Assembly (NCBI RefSeq): GCF_947179515.1
Contig: NC_067474.1
Coordinates: 95,669,324 to 95,733,323, forward strand
Source: Apodemus sylvaticus
Lineage: Eukaryota; Chordata; Mammalia; Rodentia; Muridae
DNA: 64,000 nt
Direction of reading: 5' to 3'
Below, in pieces: positions 35,096 through 48,070 of this stretch. The notes below the pieces were generated by a model that saw nothing but the letters and a program-made list of their open reading frames with translations, was not told where the DNA came from and did not search any database. Position 1 is the stretch's first letter. Each line of letters opens with the position of its first letter. The position numbers and the translations under genes are program-made.

Positions 35096-36424
35096 GGCCA
35101 ACTGTATACAGCTGAATATGATTCATAAATAGTTCTGATATACCATAAATAAATCTGACATTTGATGGAAACTGTCATATTTAATGGTTGTTATCTAAAG
35201 AACTTAGAAAGACTAAGATCAGAAAGGTTCAACAACTAGTTTATCATCCTTGTATGGGGTTACAGGTCACTATCACAATATACAAAGTTTATCAACAAAA
35301 CAAATCCAGTAGTACTGGTCTGTCTAAGGATAATGGTGTGGGGTGACTGACATGCCATTACTACAGGGGCCCATGATAAGATATGCCTATTGTAAAAGGC
35401 TGTTTATTCAACAGTTATTAAACACTGTTGCTGCATGTTGGAGATCATAAAAATGACCTGAAATGCATTACTATATTAAGAAATATTGATTCACTCACTG
35501 GTATTTGATGGAACAGAATTTAAATCTAGCATGAAATAGATCAAAAGATAAAATAACTATGTTTAAAGCATAATAAAATAATAGTCAACAAGGTCAATTG
35601 AAAGGCCAATAGAAATGACAAGTTGCAAAGAATTCCCCACGGACTCAGGTAAACAAGAAAGCAAAAAAGTGATTCAGGGAGAAGACAGTGGAATAAATTG
35701 GGAAACTGATACACGTGGCTGGATTTGAACTAAGTCTCCTAAGAGTCAAGTGAGTTCCAAAGCTGAGTTCTGCAGTTCCACCCGTTGCTTGTACTAAGTA
35801 GAATAATCAGGAATCAGTGCGGTCACACAGACCCATAGCCTTGCTGTCTCACAGCAAGTGCAGTGTGGCTGCTGATCTAGATAAAGAAGGGAAGATTTAG
35901 AAGACTGTTCACTCTAAAGCACAAAGAGTCTCAGTGTTTGGGAGTGTATAGGTGCGTTTTCCAGATGAACCTTCAGAATTAGCATGATGCCCGTAGGTTA
36001 AGACTGCCACCAAATGTGTCCTATATTTCTTTTTCCTAAAACTAATTACTATAAATAATAATAATCTGTTGAAAGGCTGTGAAACTTAACCCAGGCAGAA
36101 AAATTAGTTTTAAAAATAAAGCCTCCTATACCCATAGGGTACATTCAGTATGTTCTGAATGTGAATCCTATTGTGCAGTAATGTATTTGCAAAGCTCCTT
36201 CTATTCTTAAACTCTGTGCAAATACATGGGGGAAAAAAAGAAATGATATAGCCAACTACTTTGGAATTATCCCTGTAGGAATCCACATGACTGTAGGTTT
36301 GGCACTGGGCAGACATTCAGATGTAGGAACCTATAAGAACAATCTGCAAGTTCTGTGTGTGTAGGCATTGTGTAGATAAGGCTGGATTGATGTCTTCACG
36401 GGAGAAGACAGGAGCTCCTAGGCC

Positions 36425-36625
36425 AGGGCTTCTCCACCTCACACTGTGGATGTCAGAGTCAAGAATTCCTTGCTGCAGGATGGCAGCCTGGACTCTTAAA
36501 GGTATAGCAGCACCACCACATTGGACATAACTTTGCACTTTACCCTGCTAACAGCTGTCAAAGCTATGTCCAGACTTTTGAGATGACCCCCTGGGAGGAA
36601 AGACACCTTAGCTGAGAACTATCAC
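36425..36625 (-). mobile_element. MER5-type hAT fragment
   Basis: gccagggcttctccacctca, ggtatagcagcaccaccac and gaccccctgggaggaaagac follow MER5A/B order. Ancient mammalian DNA transposon. Confidence 0.65.
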
Positions 36626-36760
36626 TCTGGAGATGCTCAGCACAGAACAGGAGCTGTTCTACATGAAAGTTAAATTTTGGTTTTCAAGAACCACATTTGG
36701 AAACAGAAGACCTTGAAGCTGGATTACGCTGGTCTCTCTGCCACTCAGTAACTTGAAGTA

Positions 36761-36761
36761 G

Positions 36762-36808
<47 letters not shown>
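36761..36808. repeat. (CA)n microsatellite
   Basis: About 23 CA units. Confidence 0.97.
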
Positions 36809-36812
<4 letters not shown>

Positions 36813-37224
36813 TTTGGACACCTCGTTTAACATTGCAGATTCTTTGCCAAAGTTTAATTTTCTTTAATCGTCCTTATCCTGATTTTATGCATAGCACACT
36901 ATCTGGGATTTTTTAGTACTACGCATGCTCCAGGGGAACAGCCTTGGCTTCCCTATGTAAGGCAACTCAACTCAGAGTATGGAAGGCAAAATGGACCAAA
37001 AAGTACCCAGCAACCATCTGTTCACAGCACTGAGATGTCCTTCCCCATCACCATTAGCATCTTTTATACACCCTGAAAATAATTCTCACATGCTTTTTAT
37101 AACCCCAGCTTACTCTGAACCGCTTTAACCATCCATTGTTCCGACTTCGTTAGAGAGAAAGATGTCAATAGAAGTGTTCATCACTGAAACACTTTTTTCT
37201 GATCTTCCAATATGTGATTCTTTT

Positions 37225-37500
37225 CTTTTAAAAAAATATTATTTTATTTATTTATATTCTAAATGTTGTCCCCTCCTCCATGAGTTCTTCACCCCATCTT
37301 CCCCTTCCATTTGCTTCCGAGAGGGTGCCCCCCCAACCACCCACACACTCCCACCTCACCCTGCTAGCATCCTTCTTTTCTGGGACATCAAGTTTCTACA
37401 GGATTAAGAGCATCCTTCCCCACTTAGGCCAGACAAGGCAGTCCTCTGCTACATATGTAACAGGGGCCATGAACCAGCCCGTGTATGCTCTAAAGCATGG
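37225..37500 (-). mobile_element. L1 3' fragment, antisense
   Basis: tgggacatcaagtttctaca, ggccagacaaggcagtcctc and gccatgaaccagcccgtgta are antisense rodent L1 3' landmarks. Confidence 0.85.
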
Positions 37501-37524
37501 TTTCCTAACTGGGCGTGTATGTTA

Positions 37525-37640
37525 TTCTCTAAGGCATAATGCAGTTCTCAACCCTAGGCATATCTGGAGATAATGGTGACTGTCACAAGCAGCAGAAGGG
37601 TGGTGCAGGCATAGGCGGAGTTAGCTAGAGATGCGCACAA
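37525..37640 (+). mobile_element. MER5-type hAT fragment
   Basis: ggcatatctggagataatgg then tgtcacaagcagcagaaggg match the MER5 core; abuts the antisense L1. Confidence 0.55.
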
Positions 37641-38753
37641 GACATTGGCCTATGGCGAAGAATTATGCTTTCCAACAAAAGTGATGTCGGTGGCGAGAGG
37701 GCTTGTTCTACAGTTTAAAAATGTGTGCTTTTGGCATTTTATTTTGTAGCTATTTGACTTGTGTATACAAAAGAGCAACAAATGGAAAGAAACACTCTGA
37801 GTTAGAACATCAGCTTGATCTGGGACATCAATCTAGGTTAATAACAGTGCTTTAGCCTCTTTGTGTCTCAGTTTCTACACTCCTCAAAGCATACTAAAGG
37901 CAAGTCACACTTCAAAGGAGTTAATGAACATTCCACGAATGCTCATTAAGTATGGTGAGCTTCTCAGTAACGGGTTTCAGAGGAGCTAAAATTGCGATTA
38001 GGTCATTACTCCTATAACTAGATTGTCACTTAAAATCAAGTAGCATCTGATGGCAGAAAATTGAAATGCTAAAATATATTTTTCTAAGCATTCTAAGGTT
38101 TATCAATTCAGAGATGGTGCTATTAAGCCTGACAACCTCATACTTTGAACACCTGTGCTTCCCAGTTTTCATTTTCTCTTGATCATGGGGAGTGGCTAGC
38201 CAAGCGGCAGCCCCGGGACTGGAGCAAACAAGCCCTTTGGAGTCAAGCACACCTTGCAAGCGTTCATTAGTGTGGGAATGCGGTCAGTTCTTCTGGCTCT
38301 GTAGGCTTCAGTTTTCATTATCTTAAAATGAGGAGAATTACACTCCTGTCAAATCATTAAAATTAAAATTAGGTAATGTGTACAAAGCACCTGTACACAG
38401 TGGGTGCTTAATAAGTGCCATTTTCTTTCCCTTCCTCTGTGCTTCCTGTAGCTCTGGCCTGGGGATAGGCATGTTAACTCTGGGCTGTAGACAATGTTCA
38501 GGCATTAGTGAGCAAACGGCTTCAACCGCTCCCCTTCCAAGGTGTTTCATAAGAGCAGTTTGAATGTTTTAAAGTTCGCCTGATAGAAATTCCTTTCTTT
38601 TTACATTTCTTTTGACTTTTCTCTTCTGAGGCCAAGACTGAGTAACAGAACAGCTGGGTGCAGTCGCCAGAGAGGACAAGATTCAGTGAGCAGAGAAGCC
38701 ATTGAATGAGAAGGGCAATGGGGACCAACTTTTATTTAGTTCATATCCCCCCT

Positions 38754-38778
38754 CCCTCTCTGTCTCTCTCTCTCTGTC

Positions 38779-38810
<32 letters not shown>

Positions 38811-38812
38811 GT

Positions 38813-38865
<53 letters not shown>

Positions 38866-38866
38866 C
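38754..38866. repeat. Compound (TC)n(TG)n microsatellite
   Basis: About 80 nt of TC-rich repeats passing into TG repeats. Confidence 0.97.
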
Positions 38867-39369
38867 TCTCATAAAAAATGTCCACATGGCACATGTACTA
38901 AGAAAATTTCATTGGTATACATTGGCTTCATTCTCTGAAAACAAAGATGTTTTCAGTGAGTTCTGTGGGCCCTGTGTACCTTGGTTACAGCTCTGTGAAT
39001 CATTGGGACTGTCAAGTTGAGCCAGAGAACAGAACAAGCTAGTGAACAAGTCATGCCAAGGCCAGAGTCAGAAAGAGCTATGCTCTCTGAGATCCAGACG
39101 TCAGGGTTCACAGTCAGCGACCACTCTTCCATTGGCTCGGAGATAGTTACTTCAATGCTTGGAGTCTAATTTCCTTATTATCTTTGGAGGGTTGTGTTTT
39201 TAAGCACCTAACATGCTGCCTAGAATTTAGGCACTTAGTCAAATCTAAATCTTGAGGCAAACATGCATGGATTTCAGTGTTAGAAAATAGCTTTTATTCA
39301 TGGCAGTGCCTTCCAAATGCATTCTGTGACAAATAGTTCCCTGCACTAATCTGGATGGGGTGGGGAAGG

Positions 39370-39600
39370 CGTTGCTCCCTGGCCTGTTAAGGGGAGTGAG
39401 CTATGTAATGGACCCTCTCACAGATTCTCACTACTGTAATCAGCTTGATGCATTTGGGTGTGATATAATTAAACACACTCACCAGCTAGCCAGCTGCTGG
39501 TAACTTGATTAATCTCGCCCAGACCAAACTTTCCTATGTTTGATGAAATAGAACATCTATCAGTCCCTCAGAGCTAGTAATGCAATAGAAAGCACAGTAG
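39370..39600. promoter_or_regulatory. Candidate conserved non-coding block
   Basis: Repeat-free with clustered homeodomain-type cores (ATAATTAAAC, TTGATTAATC) and TGATG elements. Called only from texture; no conservation data. Confidence 0.3.
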
Positions 39601-40483
39601 CAAAGCATGGTGCTTAGCTTATTGTGAATAACCTTATGGACTGTTTGCTTTGTGAATAACCCTAAAACCAATAACTAAATCAGATAGGCTTTAATCCACC
39701 AAATATTTCAGGATACTTCTTCAAACAGTCCATTGAATTAACATAAATACTCAGGGGAATTAACACTAGCAGTAAGGACCCCAAGATGCATTTTCTAAGA
39801 ACTGAAATACGAGATTCTTCCATTTGTTGGACTTCGTGTGTTTATCTAAAGTAACTATAATAGTTCCCCGTTGTACATATCAGAAAACTGTTGTGAACAA
39901 TCACCAAGCAGTGGAACCAGAGTGCAGGCCTGTTCAACTCCAGGTCCAAGGACAATTACCTATACTATGTCCCTGGGGCATTAGATGTGGAGATCACACA
40001 AATGTCGACAGTTGCTTTTCACGATTTCAGACACACAAAAAACAGATAAACGTTAAGGTTCTCAATGGGAAAATATTCTTCTTTCTTGCAGCTTGGATGG
40101 TCAATACCTACCAGGAAAGAAAGGCTTAGCTGGCATTAAGGACAAAGGGGGCATTAAGGAGGGACAAAAGGGGGCAGAACAGGGTGGCAGGCCACATGGG
40201 CTAGTAAGGGCTGAATCCCAGTGACCATACTAACCAGCTGCACACGTGTGTAAGTCTCTTCCAGCTCCGTGCCTTTGTTTTCTTGCCTGAAAATTCTAGA
40301 TTATGACGGTTTTAGTGAATAAATGAATAACATTAAATAGAGCTAAAAATAATAAAAGTCTAAATGCCCATGGTTCATATTGTGTGCATAAGTAGGCTCT
40401 TGCTGGCTGTTTGGTGAAGACAAAACACTATTTAGAATTTTGTTTGATTTTTAAAAAAAGTCTCCCTCTCCCTCCCCATCTGG

Positions 40484-40547
40484 TGGTGTGTGTGCGTGTG
40501 TGTGTGCGCGCGTGTGCGTGAGCGTGCGCGTGCGCGTGCGCGTGCGC

Positions 40548-40583
<36 letters not shown>
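40484..40583. repeat. Alternating purine-pyrimidine tract, (TG)n with (CG) inserts
   Basis: 100 nt of almost perfect alternation with several GTGCGC units, the strongest Z-DNA-type sequence of the window. Confidence 0.95.
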
Positions 40584-40587
<4 letters not shown>

Positions 40588-42249
40588 GTCAGAAGACAGC
40601 TCTTAAGAGTTGGATACAGAAATAAACTCAGGTGATCAGGACTGAACATGCACTTCCCTTTGTTATTAGAAAAACCTGTGCTTAGCTTCAGGAAAGAAAA
40701 AACAAAAAACCCTGTCTGCTTGGGCACAATTATTCCACTCAAATACTGAGACAAACGCAGAGCAATCTCTACTTCCATGCGCCCACTGAAAAGAAAATGG
40801 CATACAGGATGTTGGGACCAAATCTGCGTTATTTTTGTATTATCTGTCTGCAGGCATCTTTCTTCACGGCTTCTAGCCATTTCCAGATGATAGGGTCATC
40901 TCCAGCATGAGTCCATGGAAAGAGATCTCTGCACAAGGATGACCAGTCTAAACCAGCCTCTGCAGAAGCCATGGCTCTGCTAACTACACGATATAGACCC
41001 TACTGTGACTTGCATAAGTAACTTTCATGGTTCTCTAAAAAACGTAAAGCAGTTCCTTGAAGGGATGTCCTTGCCAACAATAAGGCATGTAAAGGGTATG
41101 TGTGTGGCGAAAGCTAGTGCCAATGCTGGGGGGAAGTTCTGTCGCCCACACCATGCTGGCTGGTACATGGAGGGTCAAAGGTTTGCACTGGCTCAGGGGC
41201 AAATCTGATCAATACTGCGCATTTCAGTAGAACCACTTTAAAAAGGCTATAAGGCTGAGTGAAGTCAATTTGTTAATATTTTTAGAATGCAGTTAACTAT
41301 TTTTCTTGACAGTAAAGCTTTTTTTTTTCAGGTTTTTTTTAAAGGGGCTAGTTACTGCTATCCATTCTTTAGACTGTGATCTCCAGGAATCAGTTCCCTT
41401 AGGCAGAGGCAGTTTAATGGGTGGGGAACATTTGTTTTAGTTTATAGCTTCAGGATTTTAAATGCAGGTACCTGGTCTTCCTTGTTCATACCTGTTCCCT
41501 AACACCAAGGCTGTGTGCGTGGAATACGGTAGCCAGGAGACCAACGTCTGTGGTTTTTTTTTTTTTTTTTTTTTTTGAATAGACCTGGCTAAAGGACTGC
41601 ACTTGAACTGATAAGGGAAGCAGCGTTAGAACACGTTTCTGGAAGCCCGGGTTTGCTAACAATGACTATAGCAGCCTCTGGTGGTGAGTGGTGAAACTAC
41701 ACTACAGAATGAGGGAAAGAGAAAAGCAGCACTGAGAGCACTTTCACAGTTTCTCTTCCTGGTCTTCATTTCAACATAGAGGGAGCATAGTAGGGTTGTG
41801 CTCATTTATGCTATTATTTGTGTCTTGGATATGGTGAATGTGAAATTTAGAACGAATTCAATTTTCTCTGAGGCGTCTGGGAAAGGCAGTAAATAACGAA
41901 AACTAATGCAGCACAAGAAATGGACGGATGGACCTTCATTGTGACCATCTGTCAGCCAGTAAATTATTCAAGGTCTATATCCAAGAAGCATCTGGAAAGG
42001 AGGCACAGTCACTGAAATTATCCTGCTCTGTTAATCTTGTTAATATTGCAGATATGTTCTTGTTATGGTGAGTATCCTACATCATATATATATCTGTGTT
42101 TATAAATATCACTTAATATCCCCTCGAGTCTATTTCTGTCTGTACTATCTTCTTCTTGCCTCCAAGGCTTGTTAACTCACAGAGGCAAGTGTTCGCTTTC
42201 TTCCTTTTCTGTTAGGAAGAATATATCTGGCTGCTTCTTCTACTTCATC

Positions 42250-42283
42250 CCACCCCCACCTCCGGCCCCACCCACCCCACGGT
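42250..42283 (-). other. Potential G-quadruplex run
   Basis: On the gene strand four or more G-runs of three to five bases in 34 nt, about 365 nt after the exon 4 donor. Confidence 0.65.
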
Positions 42284-42647
42284 TGGTTCCAAAGCCAGTC
42301 GTGACTAACACAGTCCTAGAGTGACCTCTGGCCGCAGCAGCGTGTACACACAGGCTTTGAGCTCATTGGGAAAGCCCTCCAACAGCAAGTTCCCAGGGTG
42401 TGAAGGGGGATACATTGCACCATGATGAAAAGGATGCTGCTTGCTTAACCTTTTAGTGTCTTCATCATCTAGAAAGAATACAACAGAAATCCCCTCTACA
42501 AAATAAATTGTATGAGCTTATAAAAGCCCGCCAACTTACCTGTTAATTGAAAATATCTACCCTGTAAACATTTACCCTATAAGTGAAAGATCTGGTTCTT
42601 AACTGGATAAACATGACGTGCAGAACCAGCGAATAATCGAAAGTTAC

Positions 42648-42792
42648 CTCTGGGGACTGGCAGTGTTCCCTGTGGGGTCCATGACCTGAAGTTCCAGGAT
42701 ATCTGAATTCACTTTCAAAGAAGGGTTTATAACGTAAAGGATGGTCTTACGGCTTAAGTCCTTCTGGCTAAATCGCTCATGGATGAATTCAC
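42648..42792 (-). CDS. Frem1: Frem1 window exon 4: last CSPG repeat, second part
   Basis: 145 nt, acceptor atttcttgcttgtag, donor AGAG|gtaact. The first two bases complete a Gly codon from exon 3 and give GEFIHERFSQKDLSRKTILY, then VINPSLKVNSDILELQVMDP and TGNTASPQ. The FSQKDL and DILELQVMDPTG motifs are the usual end of a CSPG repeat: a turn before a beta strand, then an ExQVxDxxGN close. The last two bases begin a Ser codon finished in exon 5. This is the last CSPG repeat before the Calx-beta domain. Confidence 0.95.
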
Positions 42793-43789
42793 CTACAAGC
42801 AAGAAATAGATGAATCTCATGGGTAATCAAATCAAACATTACTTGAGAATTGATAAAACCACACAGCTGTTTTGTTTGAAACAGATTTAAGGAATAGAAT
42901 GCCAGGCTGGAGATTCTAGTCAGGCAGTAGGACTTGCCTAGCATGCATGGACACATCCCAAACCCAGCAAGGCGGCACACACTCAGAATCCTAACATGTG
43001 AGATACAGAGGAAGAATGATCAGAAGTTAAAGGCCATCCTCAACTACATATCAAATTTGAGGCCAGCCTGGGCTACCTGAGACCTTGTTTTTGTTTTTGT
43101 TTTTTAAAAAAAGTTGAAGTCCATTGAAAGAAAATTATTAAATTATTGCACCTATCGTCATATTCAAATCAGATGGACTAAAATTCATCTTTAAGTTTGC
43201 TTTGCTTTAGAGATATTTGCCTCACAGTACTAAACCAAAGAGAAAGAGAATAGGGAGTTAAAAAAAAACAAAACCCTGTGGCCTCTGCCATCCTGTTTAA
43301 TGAAGTGTTGTGATCATTGCCTTCTTGAAGCAGAAATAATATAAAATTTAGCAAAACCATTAGGGGAAAAACATATTTTTTAAAAAAGGATCTGATAAAA
43401 TTGAGGGTTCATACTAGGAGAAAGAAATTAGTCTCAAATATCAATCTCACGCTAGCACTGTGTTTTGAATATAACACAACATAAAAACAAAACAAAACAA
43501 AATAAAATAACAACAACAAATCAGTGAAGGAACTCTTGAGCTACTGTGTGTCAGGAACTGTTTCTCCTTATGAAGATGAATTTAGAAGATCCAGCTTCAA
43601 GCCCCCACTAGCAACAATATTGATTTATAAACTAAGTCGATCCACAAGCCCTCAGGAGCACTCACCAAACAGGCTACCCACACCTAAGTGAGTTTCTCTC
43701 TAGCCATGCCAGCCACCAGTAGTTTAAAATGAGGAATTACAAGGATTGAGATGGAAGGCACTCTCCTCCCCCCAAAAGATGGAACGTAC
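42793..43789 (-). other. Intron between exons 3 and 4
   Basis: 1.0 kb; 42900-43110 is a diverged B4-like SINE on the plus strand (gaggccagcctgggctacct); an A-rich (AAAAC)n patch lies near 43480-43515. Confidence 0.8.
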
Positions 43790-43991
43790 CTGTTGTTGTG
43801 TTCTCCAGACGTCCATGCAATGGGCCTCGTAAGATCTTAAAGATGATTTGGTCATCCTCTGTGCCAGGGTCCGATGCCTTCAGCACATGGGATGTTATGT
43901 AAATCCCATAGCAGCCGTTTTTCAAGAGTGTCACTTGAGATGGGGAGTGCAATCGTGTGATCCGGGGCGCTGCCTTGTCCAGCCGGTCCAC
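43790..43991 (-). CDS. Frem1: Frem1 window exon 3: last CSPG repeat, first part
   Basis: 202 nt, enters in phase 0 and leaves after one base (ACAG|gtacgt). It encodes VDRLDKAAPRITRLHSPSQV, a short link KNGCYGIYIT, and the core ASDPGTEDDQIIFKILRGPL followed by HGRLENTTT. The opening acidic and hydrophobic pattern with a DPGTEDDQ turn is typical of CSPG repeats. NTT is a potential N-glycosylation site. The acceptor (tttcattgatgattcag) has a weak pyrimidine tract compared with its neighbours, and it pairs with the GC donor of exon 2, so this intron has two unusual ends. Confidence 0.95.
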
Positions 43992-45534
43992 CTGAATCAT
44001 CAATGAAACATTACACAAGGCCTCCTCTCCCTGGGCTACACAGGGCTTTCACGGATCGGCAATGGCGAACTCCTCCACTTACGGATTATGTGGATTTCTG
44101 CCAAACCCTGTCTTGTTCGCCCTATTCTAACAAATACAGAGACGAGGGCAGAGGCTTACTTTCCATCATGGCTATGAGGTCTCCTGTCTGACTTTCCTTA
44201 CAATATTGGCTTTAAGAAGGGAAATACTGCACCTTCCCACCCAATGCCTACTCCTGCACACAGCACTATGTCTGCACTATAGCAGAAGCACATGGAATAT
44301 GCTAAAAATGGCCCAAAAATTACACAGCAAATTTAATGTTAGCACCACAGGAAGATTTGCTGTCTTTAATGAACTACATAAACAGAATCCTAGGATTTTG
44401 CAAATGTCAAAGACCTTTTCCACATGCCTTTGCTCAAATGCCAACAGTGTTGAATAGGAAAATTGAAATAGCTTACTGTAAAAATTACAAAAGTTATCAT
44501 TAGACTATGTGTTGTTCTACTAAGGCTGAAGACCATCTGACTTAATAAATGGACTAGATATTTAAGGGTGGTGGCTTGGGTAAGACTGCAGCAGAAATGG
44601 AATTCCCTGGAGGCAAGACTGCTGACCAGATTAGCTGAACCGGCTAGCTCCGCATTCAACAAGAGAGCCCTTGCCTTTGTAACACAGAGCAATCAAGGAA
44701 GACACTCAAAGTCAGCCTCTAGCCACCATATGCACATGCATACACGCATGAGCACACAAACATGCTTCCATATTTGTAAGTATGCATGTACACACACCAA
44801 GGCATATGCATGAAAAAAGGTGGGTTTATGTTTTCCAAATTTGTTGTAGAAGATCATAAAAATATTTTAATGAATTTGGATCTGAAAAAATTATGCTGGA
44901 ACTTTCAGTACTTCAAGGTTGGCGGAATGCGGGGTGTGAACTTCCTGATGATCTCCTGGGAAGAGAACCTCCCACGGTCACGGTGGCATGAAAGAGGAAA
45001 AATGAAACATACTAAACCACATTAGGATCCTCCCAAACACAGATGGCTGAAGGTAGGGTTGTGGCTTTTATTTTGTTGTTATGTTTATAAACCCAAGAAT
45101 TACAAAAGTAATAAAGATTTGTTGTGGTCAATGTTTTCTAAAATGCCTTGCTACACAAGCGCTAGGCACTTTGGTCCCCTGTTGTGCCTCTGGCCATACT
45201 AGTGTGTTCAGATATATTAAACACTTTGCATCATCAAAAGCAGGTCTTTGACTTGGTAGACCAGAAGGCTTTAAAACATTACAGGGGAAAACATTATATT
45301 TTTAAGGAAGGCTCTGTGTATCTTACAATCACTTAAGGTGTATTTACTGAAAATCCTCCCAGACATGTCAGTCCCACAGAGAGTAATGTTAGGTCTTTTT
45401 GTTTCCATATAAGCCTTGCCCCCTTCACAGGAAGACTACAGATTGTGATAGTCTTAAGCATGTGTGATTTCCCACAGAATGAAGGTCATGTGTGCCTACT
45501 GCTCTTAGCCAACCACACCATATCTATGTCTGTC

Positions 45535-45573
45535 TGCCTGCCTGCCTATCTATCTATCTATCTATCTATCAAC

Positions 45574-45622
<49 letters not shown>

Positions 45623-45625
45623 ACC
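45535..45625. repeat. (TATC)n microsatellite
   Basis: About twenty tetranucleotide units with one interruption near 45570. Confidence 0.97.
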
Positions 45626-45986
45626 TATCTACCTATTATTTTTAGTTCTTCCACCCAGCAGTTTTCCCCTTGGTTACTCATGATTACTCTTAGAACTAAC
45701 TACACAGAACCTGCTGATCCATGCTTGAGTTACTTAACTGGGTCAGTGTATTATTTGGTGGCAGTCAATAAATACTGTATTGTCTTGACAAAACAACTCT
45801 TGGAAGCAAGACACTGGGAGTGTCTTCTCTCCTACATTGCTGGCAGGGCCAGCTGCTTCATAAAATACTGCTTGATCTTGCTGCTCTGAGGGACCAGGGG
45901 GTCAAGGAAACTTGACAACAAAAAACGTAGGCTTTCCCTGTAAGTGTTTAACACAGGTTTGTTTTGTTTGTTTGTACAAGGAACAT

Positions 45987-46026
45987 CTTACATTTGTGAT
46001 GTAAGATCTTACATTTGTGATGTAAG
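45987..46026. repeat. Duplicated palindromic unit
   Basis: cttacatttgtgatgtaag occurs at 45987-46005 and 46008-46026. Each copy is a 7-bp-stem hairpin, and the junction atgtaagatcttacat is a perfect 16-bp palindrome. Confidence 0.9.
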
Positions 46027-47149
46027 CTTTACCAAACCCAAGAGAGAGCTTCCACAACTTCAGAGAGGGAGTAAACTCTTAGAAGCGCTTTACCATTAGA
46101 GAAACACTCTGGTGGAGAGATCTGTTTTAGTTCTAACACATTCTCTCTACTCCCCCATCTCCATCTCTGGAGCACGGAAAGTAGCTGTGTCTGTATGTAG
46201 AATTTGTAACTCTTAGAAGCTTTCAGGAAACCAATCCAGAAATGCATTTTTCAGTAGACAGTGCAGTACCTGTGTGTCGATGACAACAGCACCACCTCCC
46301 CAAGTGTCTACAGTCTTCACAGTGCCAAAGACTCATCCACACCTAGAGGCCCTGAAGGCTAATTCTAGGACTAGTCTTCTAGGACATAGGCCTGGACTGA
46401 CTGGGTAATATAGACTGAGTGAGCATTATCATTGCCAGTCCCAAGAGAGAAGCCTGAGGTTCCCCCCAAAGAAGTAAGAGCTTTGTCTCTCCACCCTCTT
46501 TAGACCCAAGGCTACAGTATCACCTTGGCTGCCAGCATTAGTCTGCTGACTTTCTTGCACAATACATCTTGAGTATGAGGCAATTCCTACATCAACTTGT
46601 GCCTGTGTGCCTCTCTGTCTTTCACAGCCACACACTGGGTCTCTCACATTCTATTGATCTGTATTGTCTATCTACACAGATATATGGATTCTGTACACAG
46701 AGGCTGAAGAACAAGGAGAAAATAGTATCTCACCAGTCAGGGAGTGTCCCGAAGTAGAGACAAAATCCTGTCTTTGTTGCTGTTGTTTGACATGTGTGGA
46801 ACAGAATGAACTCTATCCAAGAAGAGTACGTGTAAGAGTTTTGAGAGCCAGAACATACTTGATGTGTTTTGACTAAAAGACGAGAAAACACTCTGCCCTC
46901 CAAGAATTGGTGAGAGTCCACAAATGTGGCCGTATGGAGCCATAGGAAGGACACGGAATTTGGAATCAAACAGACTTGACGTCTTTGATCAAATTATTTA
47001 ACTTCTGATACTCAGTTTCTTCATGTATAAAAATGGAGACAATAAAACCTACCACATAAAATGTTTATGAGAATCACGTGAGATTTATGCAAAGTAGCGC
47101 TGATCTTGCGATAACCACTTAAAAAGCATTCAAAGCATGTAAAAGCCAG

Positions 47150-47590
47150 AGGGTGGGGAGATGGACTGTAAAAACATACATGTAGATATGACAGGGCCAC
47201 AGCACTCATGAATGCCGGTCAGCTGATGATTGCATATGTCTGGGCCCATCCACATTGCATCAAGGGTACAGGCGGGACCACAAAACTCCACCCCTGCTCC
47301 CTGAAGTGCTATTAGCAGTTAATGGTTACTGGAGGAGAACACATCATTTTCTTCCATGATGTAGCTGTTGGTATAGTCCTCGTGCTCCAGCGAATAACCT
47401 CCTACCCATGCTCAGGCGAGCAACACGAACCAAACTCAGCGGGTCTCACACACACACAGATGATGTTGAAGGATAGTTTCGGTGCACTGGGGAAGGGGTG
47501 AATGGGAGAACGGGGAATGGGAATAATTAAGACTCATTATACAGTTTATATATTAAACTGTCTAGGAATTAAAAGTGGGGAAAGGGTGTT
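47150..47590 (+). mobile_element. L1 3' UTR fragment
   Basis: Ends with gagaacggggaatgggaata, attaagactcattatacagt and gtctaggaattaaaa, the rodent L1 (Lx-type) 3' terminus. Confidence 0.7.
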
Positions 47591-47821
47591 TGTAGCTTCT
47601 GCAGTCACCAGCTCCTGGGTGATATTGATGCAGCCTTGTAAGTTACTATGCCAGTAGATGACATGCCTGACTAAGCAGAATCCTAAAGGCACTATGATAA
47701 TTCCAAATGTCTAGGACATACCTCAAATATGTTTCAGGCCAGGTGTGAGTGCCTCGGATCACCTAATCTTGTTTAATTGCCACCACAGTCTGCAGGCATG
47801 CTTTTCAAAAATTAGGAAGTG

Positions 47822-48070
47822 TGGTAGTTTGAACGGCATAGGCCTCCTAGGTTCATTTATTTGAATGTTTAGTCCACAGTTGGTGGACTGTTTAGGAAGG
47901 ATTCGGAGGCGTGTGCTCGTTGGAGGTGTGGGCTTTGAGGTTTCTAAAGTCTATGCCAGGCCATGTCTTACTCTCTCTGCCATCGGCTTGGGGGTCAGGA
48001 TGAAACTCTCAGCTACTGCTGCAGGACCATGCCTGCCCTCTGCCATGCTCCCCGCCCCCCATGCTGGCAC
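47822..48070 (+). mobile_element. Rodent interspersed repeat, 5' part
   Basis: gtggtagtttgaacggcata, agttggtggactgtttagga and tctcagctactgctgcagga are shared with the copy at 61650-61975. Its end lies about 25 nt from the GC donor of exon 2. Family name not assigned. Confidence 0.8.

Larger units (their letters stand above)
34177..42647 (-). other. Intron between exons 4 and 5
   Basis: 8.5 kb. Holds the 18-bp minisatellite, MER5-type and L1 fragments, (CA)n, (TC)n(TG)n and Z-DNA-type tracts, and a poly(T) run at 41554-41577. 35100-36400 shows nothing recognised; 39370-39600 is repeat-free and motif-rich. Confidence 0.8.

Noticed and set aside
34666..35126. 149- and 120-codon ORFs with six-residue repeats
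   Set aside because: Produced by the 18-bp array.
40428..40880. 150-codon minus-strand ORF with His-Thr/Ala-His runs
   Set aside because: Read-through of the GT/GC microsatellite; no domain.
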